DNA of 64,000 bases from Amoebophrya sp. A120. Its lineage: Eukaryota; Sar; Dinophyceae; Syndiniales; Amoebophryaceae. The stretch spans positions 3,441,600 through 3,505,599 of the forward strand of contig CAJINV010000003.1 in assembly GCA_905178155.1 (NCBI GenBank). The letters run 5' to 3'. The notes under the pieces are model-generated. The model searched no databases. It was not told where the DNA came from and saw only the letters and a list, made by a program, of their open reading frames with translations. Each line of letters opens with the position of its first letter. Within the stretch, counting starts at the first letter, position 1. Both the position numbers and the translations under genes were made by a program. Shown here one piece after another: positions 33,701-45,700 of this stretch.

Positions 33701-36700
33701 ACGTCCAGGTACGGCGTTCGCTGGAAGGTGGTGGACAGCAGGCAATCGGAGACGTCGCGGTTGGTCACCACGAGGTCCACCTTTTTGAAGCACTGGTCCT
33801 TCTTCGAGCCCATGGAGTCGCCCGCCACGGTGGCCCCCGCGCGCTTGTCGATGAAGCAGTAGCCGAAATCGTAGTTGTGGAACGAAAAATCCACCTGCGG
33901 TCGTCGAGCCCTCCCGCTCAGCTCGACAAGGTAGCAGCTCTCGTCCACGCCCCCGCGGTTGGGCCCCTGTCTGGCACTGGGGATCAGCAGCTTCAGGATG
34001 CAACCGTCGAGCGTGTGGCTCTCGAGTGGTGCGTATTCGACCGTAAATTCTACTTCTCCCTCCTGTGGAGCGACGCCCTGCATCTGCGAAATCGTCAAAT
34101 AGGGTGGTAGGGCGGCCGACCGCCTTGCTTGCGTGGAGCCGTTGTCCGTGAGCTGTGTTTTTTTTTCATGAGAGCATTGTCGCAGCTACAGGTTTGTCCT
34201 CCAATAACTTTCCAACTCTGTCGAAGAACTTGCACATCAAGCGAACACAGACATGAAAACCTAAAACCAGAAAAAACCGCAGCAAATAATACCTTTTTGC
34301 CCTGGTAGATGATTTGCCAGACGAAGTCGAAGTTGAAGGAGCCACTGTTTTTCAAAACCAGCTTTGCTTCTCTTCGCTCGTGCACCTGCAGGTTGCTGCC
34401 GAAGTCCACAATTTCCTTGACGCCTGGGTGAAGCAAGCGGTCCATGCTCTCCTTGACCAGGAGCTGCGCGTGGATCTTGTAGCCCTCGCCCTTCACCTTG
34501 AGTGCGAGCGGTTGCTCTTTTCTCTTCACTTTGCAGACCACGTTGTAGGACACGGCCTCCTCGATAGCGGGTCGGAATAGCACATCCACCGGGAAGCTGC
34601 TGTTCGGGCCGACCACCCCCTGTTCGGGCGAGATAAAGATGGTCGGCGCCTTGACCAGCGTGTCCATCGGGTTCGCCTCCACGCCCTTCGGCTGGTGGCC
34701 GTAGCTGGCCTTGTCGAAGTTGAACGAAAACGGGATGTGCTCCTTGTTTACGATGTAGAGCGTCTCGCGGGCCTTGCCGCCCAGAAGTAACCTGCCAAAG
34801 TTCAAGAACGGCTGCTGGAACCCCACCCTTGGTTCCTTCACGTGACCAACGACCAAGAACGTCTGCTCCACCTCCTTGCCCATCACCTGGAAGACCCAGT
34901 TGCTCTCGTGCGAACCCATGGACATGGGAACGTACTCGAAGACCATCTCGAACTTCTTGCCTGACAAAATGTGCCCGTGCTTGGTCAGACACCGGAACGG
35001 GCTGCCCGCGGCCTGCTCCTCCTGTTGGCCCAAGCCCCCGCCCCCGCCCGAGGCGCTGGACGACTCCTGGTTGGACCCACCCTCCTTCTGCTTTTGCGTC
35101 CAGATGAAGTCGTAGGACTCGCCCGTCGGGTTCAGAACGTAAAATCTCCTGGTGTTTCGCACCCTCGTACCCAGTGACGGCGGGAACTCGATGATCATGC
35201 ACTTCGGATCGTCGTTGGTCGCGCTTTGGTAGTTGCTCGGCGGCAGCTCGAAGTGGCACAACGGTCGCACCGCGCTGCCGTTCAGACTGATCGTGTGCAG
35301 CGGCACCTGTGATACATAGAACATCAACAGCGCTAAAAGATGAAAGTTCAAAATTTACTAGCCTTCATACATTCATTGCACTGCTGCACTTCACCAATGT
35401 TCTTTCCGATTCTCGTTCTTCAACTTCAAGGCCAGCAAGACCTCCAGCAACAGCTACAAGCATAGAACAAACAAGAGAGAACAAAACACGGGTAATTTCG
35501 TCTAGGTGTAAGTACCTTGAACGGGACTTCGGCATCTCCGTCCTGGTAATCGATGAGCGGATCGCCGTCGGACGTGATGGCGGACCCGTGTGGCACGTAC
35601 ACGGGCGAGGTTTTGCCGCTCGGGTCCCCGAACACCTGGTGGCGAAAGGTGCACAGCTGCAGGTTGGCTCGGAAGTCTTCCACCTCCGTCGGCTGAAACT
35701 TGATCTGGAACTCCATAGAGCCGTCGGTCGGAATGATCCCGATCTTCGGCGTGATCTCGTAGTTCTTCTTGCTGCTCTGCAGGTTGTGGATCTTCCACTC
35801 GTAGGGGAGCGAAATCATGCTGGAGTTGCGCACGGTGAACGAGAAAACCTTTGCGCCGAACATCATGGTCGGCGCGAAGTGGATCTTCTCGGTTTCGCAC
35901 TCGAACCCGCGATCGTCCGCTGCGGCCGTGATTTTCAGCGGCATCTCGCGATTGCTCGGTTCCTCGGTGTCGTTTCCCTCCGCGTCCTTCTTCGGCAGGA
36001 CCACGTGCGACGGTTCCTCCCACACCTTCTGCACCTTTCTTCGGACCTTCTGCGTCGGGTAGCGCGGCTCCGCGGTGTCCGGGTCCTCACCGTCTTCGAG
36101 CGGTAACGGGTCGGCGCCCTCGATGGGCTCGTCGACCTCCTCGGTCACGTAGTAGGTCATGCTGTCGTCCCAGTCGAGCAACGGCTTTTTCCCGCCGGCT
36201 GTGGACTCGTGCGAGATCGATCGCCCATCCGACGTCTGCCGCAAGAACGGCATGGTGGGCTGGCTCTCGCCTCCGGAGGGAAGCGCAGCTCCTGCTGCGC
36301 CGTCATCGTTCTCGTTGCCGGAGTCCGGCGTGGAAAACTCGATGTCCTGGATCTTGCACGGAATCTCCACCAAGTCCGCGGACACCTTCTCCACCGGCTG
36401 AAAGTGCACCACGATCTTTTTCTTCGATCCCGGGGGCACGTGCCCGCAGGACGGAGAAAACCTCAAATTCGGATTACTGAAGCTTTCGGCCGCCTCGGCG
36501 GACAACGCGAACGGCGCGGGTAGTGTCTCGGGAAACTCGAACCGCACCGTTTTCTTGCTCCCGTTCTTAAGGTAGATAATCTGCTGCTTGCGACTGCCCA
36601 CCGGAAGCTCGCCGATCCCGAGCTCATCCGGGGGCGCGGGTGGCCGCACCTTGGCCTGACGACCGCCGTCTTTCAGCGGATAGGGTGGGTCAAAGGGTGA

Positions 36701-39700
36701 AATTTCTGGCGACAAATCCAAGTCCAAAAGCTCGTCGTCGCGGCCGGACTGGTTCATCAGGTCCCAACACACCTCTTGCACGTAGCCCTCGCCCTTCAAT
36801 GCGAGCGTCACGTCTTCGAATGGGTTGTGGATTGTGTATACCCGGAACTTCTGCAAGAAGTAGGGGAGCTGTACGCCATCATCCGGCGGGCTGATGTCAC
36901 ACGGGTGGAACTTTGCAGTGAACTGATAGTCCTTACCGGGCTCCAGATTTATCGTGCTCGGACAGATCACGGAGAAGTGCGGAATAGTGTCCGTGACTGC
37001 GATGCCTTCCTCGTTCAGGATCTCGCACCTTGCCGTCGCGGGTATGATCCCGTCATTCTGAAGGCGGAACTGAATTTGATGCTCGCGACCGAGCTGCAGC
37101 TTGCCAAAATCAAACTGTCCGTCTGTCAAAGCGTCCACGCCTTCGAGCGTAATACTCGGCACCGTGCCATCGCCGCGCATCTCGAACGTCAAGTAGTTGC
37201 TGCGCGGGTCTGTTCCGTCCGTGACCTTCGCCTCGAAAATGGCGTAATACGTCTGCAGCTGCGGTGGGGCGAAGGACACGGTAACGTACCGGTGCTCGTG
37301 CGGCGGAATGACCAGCTGCGCGGGCTGGATTTCAAATGGAAAGTCCTTATCGCCCGCTGCGGATCGCGGCTTGACGCTAATGTTGACCTCACATGGAATT
37401 CCGCGCGGATTCGTGATTCGCAGCCGTTCCTTCTGGGGTTCTGCCCCGCCGGCCAGGCAGGGACCGAAGCTGAAGACCCGATCCTCCTCCGCGTAGCACC
37501 GGATGTCCACCCGACCGGCGGTGGCAATGGCGTCCTCGAGGTTGCGTGCCACGTACTGCTCTTCGAACACCCACTGCATGTTCGTGTCAATTGCAGGTAC
37601 GCAGGACTGCGCGGTCAGGAGGTAAACCAACGCGTTGATGTCCCCCACGCGGATTTGGTCCGCCATGTTGGGCTCCACGCCGGCGACCCAGAGCCCGAGC
37701 TTCTTGTCCTCGTCGCGATCCCCGTTAGCCACGAACTTTACGGTAATCTTCGCCGTGGACTTCTCCCCGTCTTCGGCGACCGGATCTAAAGTGCCCATCG
37801 CGGGGGATACCTCGAACGGTCCAATTTGCACGGTATCCTTGAAGTACTCGCCCGGCGGTCGGGCCAGCACGCTCGGGTCCACGTAGCGCTCGACCTTCTG
37901 TCTCCCCGGGCTGCGCGGACTGCCGCGCTGCGACCGCGGCGACTTCCCGCCCTTGGGTGATCGCTCCGCGGCTGCCGCCACCTCCGTGACGCTGGGGTCC
38001 TGCATGATCTGGTTCAAGTCGACCAAGGCCCACTCGAAGGCAAACACACCGTCGTTTCGGATTTCGAACGTTCGCGTTTTTGGGTCGGCGCCCGATTTCA
38101 CCGGACCAAAATTGAGGCCGCGCGGTGGCGTCACGGTGAACGCGTTGTACGCCGCCTGGACGGACAGTCGGATAGGCGGAATGGCGGGCTCGACGCGTTC
38201 CATAGAACGGGCTTCGAAAATCTTCAAATGCAGCTCCGGGGCGTCAACGATCCTCACTTCGCGGAACGAAACGGCGGAGACCTTGATCACCCGGCGCTCG
38301 TCCGGCGCGATCTCCACCGCCCGGCCCACCTCGTCCTTGATGGACAGAATTTCCATGATGGACCGCTTTTTGATCTTAAGCTCGTACTTCAACGGATACT
38401 TGCCATGGTTCACGATTTCGAACTGCTCCTCCTTGGTTTCGCCGACCCGGAGACTGCCGAAGTCCAGACCGCGCTCGTTGGGTGGCGGGAACACCACCCC
38501 GACGTCTACTTCGAAGCACTCGCCGGAAACCTCTACTTCGCAGGGAGGCAGCTCCACCGCGGAGTGCTGGATCTTGGGAGCCTCCTCGCCTCGTGGATTT
38601 TCTTGCTCGAGCTTCGCGAGACCGCTCGAGTAAAAACCCTCCGTGTCCTGGAGAGCGAAGCGGAGCTTAAAGTTGTAGAAGTTCGCTTTGGTGGCTTTGA
38701 AAACGACCTTCACGCGCACCGTTGCCCCGGGTGTGAGAATCCCCTCTTTTGGCTCGACAGTGAACTGGGGCGGGACCGTGTACTCTAGTTCTTCCGGCGA
38801 TGGCTCGGGCGGCGGGTCCTCGCCGTCGATCGGTGTGACGTCCTTGCCGAACTTGTTGTCCACCTTCCAGAAGACATTCACGGACCCCGGGTTCGTCAGC
38901 GTCACCTCCCGCACGTCGCTCTGCCGCAGCATCAGCTTGTCGAAATCCATAGACGCCGCGGACGCCTCCAGTTTCGGGATCGTGCCGGTGGCGGTCAGGG
39001 GGATCACCGTGCATTCCGGGTTGTCGTCGATGGTCACGACCAATTTGTCCGCCACGGTACCCTCCGTCGTCGGGAAGCACCACACGGTGACCTCCCGCGT
39101 TTCGTCCTGCTGCAGCTCCAGCACCTCTGGCGTGACGCAGAAGGGGTAGGTCGAGAAGTCGGCTTTTGGGAAGGGCAGCGCGGTTTCAACCGTCGGCACG
39201 AGGCCCTCGTACGTCTCGGGCGTCACGGACTCCTGACCCGCGATCAAATCCTTCGCCTGTTTCAACTTTTCCGCGACGGATGCTGTGGTGCCCTCCACGG
39301 TTTGCGAGGACGCGAGACAGAAAAAAGCGCGCAGCGGGAACAAGCTGTTGTTCGTGATCCGGAACCGCTCGACGTGCTTGCGTAGGAAAAACAGCTGGTT
39401 GTCCTTTTCTTGTTCCAGTTTCATGGCCGCGCGGCGCTCGGCGCGCTCCTCCTCGGTGAGGGGGACCTTCTTGGCAACCTCCTCGCCCGTCGCGGTCGAG
39501 GACTGGTCTTGCCAGGACTCCCGCGTGCTCGTAGATTTTGTCGTCAAACCGTCAAACGCGCTGAAAACGTAGCCAGTGTTTTCGCGCTCCGCGATCTGCC
39601 GGTCCAGCCCGAGGGCGAGTCGTTTTGACACCTGCAGCATTTCCTGAGTGAACAAATGCCGCGCTTCCGCGTCCTTGCCGACAAGCAGCGGTCCGAACTC

Positions 39701-42700
39701 GTAGAGGTCGCGACTGCTGATGTACTGCCGACTGACGTAGATCGGAGGCTGGGGTCGGAGCCGGATGCGGCGCATGAACAGGTTCGCGGGGTTGCTGTTG
39801 ATGTGCGGGAACGCGGTCACGCCGGATATTGTCACCATTGCCCGGCACAGCGTGACCGGGGGCAGCGGCATCTGGAACGCGAGCGGGTGGTTGGCCAGGT
39901 TTTGCTTCTTGTTCTGCGGCGATTTTCCCGTGGGCGGATTGCTGGCCGGCGACTTGTCGCCCGCGGCGTCCTCATTGTTAGCTTCCTCCAGCGCATCGTT
40001 TGACTCGATGATGGCGAAGCTGTGCGTTTGCAGCTCCTTGAACAGCTTCGCATCGTTGTGCAAGTAGTTGTAGCCCTGCACAACCTCGAAGTGCAGCCGA
40101 CCGGTGACTTCTTCCACACGGTCGGAGAAAAATTTCACGAAGATCTTCACCTTCGACTGGGGCGGAATCACCCACCTGGTTTGCGTGGTCGAGCACTGTG
40201 CCAAGTCCAGAAGCTCCTCTTCTGACTTTGGTGGCGCCGCAGGCTCGATTTCTCCGTTCTCCCCAGCAGCGGCATCTTCTGTCGGCGCAGCAGGAGCTTC
40301 TTCGACATTTTGGTTTTCGTCCCCCGCAGTCCCGTCCTCGAGCGCAGTGCCTGCTTCCTCTACCGCTTCCAGCTTCTGGTCCTCGGGCGGCGCTTCCACA
40401 ACGAGCGGCTCCGGCTGCCCGTCGAGGGGGGTGAGAATCGAAAAATTGTGCTTCGACAGCTTGTACGCCTCATCGTGGTCGAAATCGCGACCGATCTGCG
40501 GCGAATACACAACTTGCCGCATCGAGGGCTGCGGCAGCCTCGGGTCCTCGGGCACGCGTGGCGCGGGCATCATGTCCTCGGGCTCCGGCAGCGCAGCCCG
40601 ACTCTCCTTGTCGTACGGAAGCGGGTACACCGAAACCAGGTGGAAGTCCTGAAATTCCATGTTTGCCAACGCGGAATGCTGGCTGTGCGCAGGCGAGCTG
40701 CCCTTGCTGGATTCCGCCCCTTGGGATTTGTTCCTGGCCTTCGCGCCCGCTTTCGCTGCGTGCCTCTTCTGCTGCTCGAGCGCCAGCTTCTGGAACTCCG
40801 CGTGCTTCACGGCGTTCACTGGCTGGATCGTGTCCGCAATCAGTTGCCTGTAGAAGTCGAAGCACTCGCGATTCGCGGGCACATTGATCTTCTTCAAAAT
40901 TTCCAGCTCCGCCTTGCCGGCTTCCAACCGCTGTTGCAGTACCGCCAGATCGTCTTCGTCCCCGTGATCTTCATCTGCCGAGCTGTCCTGCACCTTGGTT
41001 TCCAGCGCCGTCATTTCGGCCTGCAAACTCTCCGCGTCCTTCTCGATCTCGGCCTGTCGCAAGTCTAAAAACGCCTGCAGATCGGCCTCAAACACCTCAA
41101 TGCGCTTCGCCTCCTTCGCTTCCTCGTCCAGCTCCTCGTCGGCGACCTTGTTTTCATCCGCTGCACCGCCCGCAACATCTCCTGGGTTGTTGTCTGCTTC
41201 GTTTCCCGACATGCCTCCCGTGTCCTGCTCGGGAGAGCGGTGGCTCGGTTCCATCAGGAAGAACCGAATCCGCTCGTCGAGAAGGAACAGCACCTGCAAA
41301 ACGCTCTCCGGCGTGAGGTACTTGATGGACGCCTCGAAGGAGTTCAAGATAAAACCGGTGTTGAAGTCGCACAGCGCGAGCCGCTTCTTGACGATCTGCG
41401 CAACCACCTCCGGGTCCAGGTCGTAGGTCGGGAACGCCGCCGCGGCCGCGTCGTCGGCTGGAGGTTTGATGTCGTGCGACAAGAGGATGCTCTTGTGCGC
41501 GATCTTCGCCTCGTACTCCGCTTTCGCCGCGGGATCCGTCTCCCACAGCTGCTCCCGCTCCGTCATCGTGGCCCGCACCTTGTCGACGAACTCCTCGTCC
41601 AGTAGGCCCTTCGCGCTGCCTGAAACCGCCCAGTCCACGCACTCGTCGATGGAGAGAAAGCCCCGCTGGCTGACCGCGTGAATCTGGTTGGCCCACTTCG
41701 TGCGCCCGGAGCGCTGCGGCCCGTGGATCACCACGTTCTCGCGGAACTTTTGCGGGACCCGGTTCGGGAACTTGTCCTCCTCCAGACCCAGATCCAGCAT
41801 CGCCGCCACCTCGTAGTCGCGCTCCGTCTTGATCACGGGCTTCTGGCACATCAGCGGCTTGATGTTCTTCGGGTCCCACACAGGATCCCGCACGAACCGC
41901 CCGTCGTGATCCTCGTTGGCTTCCTCCCACAGCCACAGGTAGTAGTCGTTCTGCTCCTCCATGGTGGGAATTTCGTCCGGGAACCACTCCCACGGGAGCT
42001 TGTCCGGCTCCTCCTCGAGTTCTTCCGGGTCCAAATTCTCTTCCTTCAAAAACAGCCACTCGCTCTGCCAGAATTCCTGCACCTTCGTCAGGAACTGCTT
42101 CTGCAGCTCCACGATGGCGATCTCCTTGCCGCCCGTCGTGTTCATCGCGTTCGTGTCGTTGTCCTGCTTCTTCTGCAGCAGCTCGTCGTCGCGCTCCTGC
42201 TTTCGGGCCAATCGGACGTCCTGGTGCTCTTTTCGCTTCTGCTCCTGGTTCCACGTGTCGATCACGTCGGGCCACGTCACCGACATGTCGGACCGCAGCG
42301 GAAACTCGGAGTACTTGTAGAGCGGGTCGTGCTCGTAGATCTCCAGCATCTGCTCCTCGAGCCGGTACTGCTCGTCAAAGTCGGCGCTGTAGACCGTGAT
42401 GGGGTAGTCGGTGGGGTTTTCCAGATAGATGCCGCGCAAACTTCGCTCGTAGTACGGCAGAACCGGGTCGAGCTTGATTTCTTTTTGGTCCACGTTCAAA
42501 CTCAACATGTCGCCCTGCCCGTTGCACGTCAGCATCTTCTTGTGCGGATTGTCCTTCACCTTCAAACCTGTTTATTTGGTACTTGGCCTATTTTTATCTT
42601 GAAAAAGCAACGAGTCATGAGACATGAGAGCGCGTACGAAACGAGGACCAAGAGGCCGAGGCAAACAAGAGGTAGTAAAGTAGGCAACTATGGGTATGCA

Positions 42701-45700
42701 GCTTACAACTAGAGCTCGCCGCATAGATTGATGCATCGTCTCCGCGGCAATTTCAGAAATAATAATAAAATGAAAACCGAAGAGTGTACCGAGCTTCTGC
42801 TTGTAGGAATTTGCAGAGTTTGGTGTGAAGGCAATTTCCACCCACTGCACCTCGTCCGGGTGCAGCACCCCGTGGTCGGGTGTGACGGTGAAGACCGTAT
42901 CCCACTTGGGCAACGGCTTGCCGCCCGACGCTTTGGGCGTCTTGTAGCTCCACTCGATTGGTACGGGCTTTTTGTTCTTAATCGAGATGGTGATGATCTT
43001 CTTCTGCCCGACGAGCACGCGGCCGAAGTCGATGAACTCGTTGCTCACCACGATCTCTGGCAGTACGAAGAACGCTTTCAAGTGCACTTCGTACTGCGGT
43101 CCGTTCTTGACCGGAATCTTCCACGAAAAGGAAACCGGCCCCTCGCCCTGCACTAGCGGGTCGTTGGCGTCCTTACCACCCTTCGCAACAGCGGTGGCCG
43201 CATCCTCCTCCGGGCTGGCGGAATACGCCTCGCACGTCAGGGTGATCTTGTCGAGTGCTGGGATCGTTTTGGCGTTCGCCGGCTCCACGAGAAAGCCGTA
43301 GGCTTCCAGCTCCTTCTTCTTGATCTCAAACTGCACGGTGTCGTGGTACACGTTATGCAGGATGATGTTCTTCTTTTTGCTATGCCCCAGAATAATGTAG
43401 CCGAAGTCGCACACGTAGCTCGCGGCGACGACTCCGGCCTCCTTCTTCTTGCCTTTTTTCCCCTTGTTTTTGCTGCCGCTCGCCTGCGGTGCCGCGCGCT
43501 GCTGCAGGAAGAGTTCCTCTTCCTGCTGCAACAGGATCTGACACAGGTGCTGCCGGTCGACCTCGCTCTCCAGCTTCAGCATCAGCTGCTTCCGCTCGTT
43601 CGCGACCGCGACTGCGGTTCCGCTGCGCGGCGTGCCGTTGCTGACTTCCTGCTTCGAGGATTTCTTGGCTGAGCCCTTGGAACTGGCGGACGGCGGGCGG
43701 TTGCTCTCGCTGTTGGACTCCCCCGATCCGGACTTGTCGGGCGCGCCGGAGCTGCTGGAGCTGCCCTTCTTCGACCGGCTCTTCTTGTCTCCCGGCACCA
43801 AGGCCGTGACACCGTCGACGATTTCGTCTTGCTGCTTCTGCACCACGGCCCGCGCGGCCTCCAACTTCATCAGATGCGTCTCCCGCTCCGCCCGCTCCAG
43901 TTCCAGCACCAGGTTCGGGAAGATCCCCGTGCCGTTTATCTTGAACTTGATGGGCTCGTAGTGCGCCACCGCGATCAGCACGTGCTCCTCGACGTAGTCC
44001 GGGATGCCCGGGCAGAATCGGATTTTCAAAAACGTTTTGTCTTCCGGGTGGATCAGCCCCGTCTGCGGGAAAATGTCGACGCAGAGCGGTCGCTTCAACG
44101 TGGTCATGTCGACGCTGTAGTAGAACGGCACCTGGCCCATGTTCCGGATGCACAGATCCCGTTCCACGGTTTGCGTGAACAAGATATCGCCGACCGACAT
44201 GCCGTCCTGCACGCCGCCGATTTTGTCCAGCCGATACTCCACGTCACTGGCGGTCCCGCCGACCGCCACGGTGTAGTCCGGGCCGCCGTCGCAAAGGCAC
44301 ACGAAGTGCGTCTCGACTTTCCGGTTCCCGAGGCCGAAATACGTGAACTGCACGTCCACGCTGCTGCCGCTCTCGATGCGGCCCGCGATCGGCAGGACGT
44401 CGAACACCTGGCCGAGCGGAACGTCGACCATTTTGCCGTCCATGTCGCAGCGGATGCTGTCCTCGTCGACGAGTGTGAACTCGAAGTTGACCGGCAGCGG
44501 GTACGGATTGGAGACGCGGATGCTCTGCACCTTGCTGGTCATGTTCAGAATGGCGCCGAAGTCCACCGCGAGGGCGTCGAACACCAAGTTCGGGAACACC
44601 ACCTCGCCGATCAAGTCGATGCTGTCCTTTTGCGGGTGGTCCGCGTAGGTGATGGCCAGCTTTTGCTTGTTCACGTCGCACACCTTGTCCACTTGGTAGT
44701 TCGGGTCGAAGGACACCGTGCAGGTGTGCTTCTGCCCCGGCGTCAAGGTCAGGGCCGTTTTGTCGATGTGGAAGGGGTAGGGGCACTTGATTTGGAACTT
44801 CACGTCCAGGGGACTCACGTTGGTGAACTGCAGCGGCTGCGTGAGCGGGGCGAACTCCCTGTAGCCGTACTTGGTCTCCCACTCGAACTTGTACTCGAGC
44901 GACTGCTGGCTCAACTGCAGCAGGGGCGCGATGAACTCGCCCTGCAGTTCGCACTGCAGGACCGGCTGGCCCTTGCGGTCGTTGGCGCCGACGAATTCCG
45001 TGCACGTGAGCACTTCGGACACCGACCCGGGACGCGCGGACATCGCGGTGAAGGTGAACCGGTACATGGACTTCCCGTCTAGCGTCACCGTGTCCGGCGT
45101 CACGCTGAACACCGGGGTGAGCTCCTGGATTTTTAGTTCCATGGCGCGCTTGCTCTTCCCGGACTTTTCCTCCTCCTCGCTGGGCTTCTTTGCGAGAAAC
45201 TTTTGCAGAGCCTCCAGTTTCTCGCTGCTCCAAACCAGTCTCCTGGCTTTCTTTCCCCGGTTCTCCACGTAGATCTCGCGGGTGTGCGTCTGTGTGGCGT
45301 ACACGGTTCCGAAATCGAGCTTCGACAGGTCTTCCGGGCTGGTGATCGGCGTCCCCGTGCCCTTCGCTTTCACGGCCACCATGATGTCGTTGGATTCGTG
45401 CACGACCAGGTGCAGCGTATCGGACACCGCCTGTTTCTCGTCGCACACTAATGTCAAGTGCAAGTAGGCCACCTCGTTGGGCGCGAGGTGCAGCTTTTTG
45501 GGCTTCACGCTCCACAGGCTGTTCTTGCTCTTTAAGAAGCACCTCACGGCAGCGTCGATCACGCTGTTGTTCGTGACTTTCAGGGTCTTCGTGACCGGCT
45601 GCAGGCACTTCGTGTTGCCCCAGTCTAGCTTGTTGGTCTCGACCTCGACCCGCGGGCCGATCGGGATGGCTGTCAGCTGGAAGGGATACGGAACCGGCTG

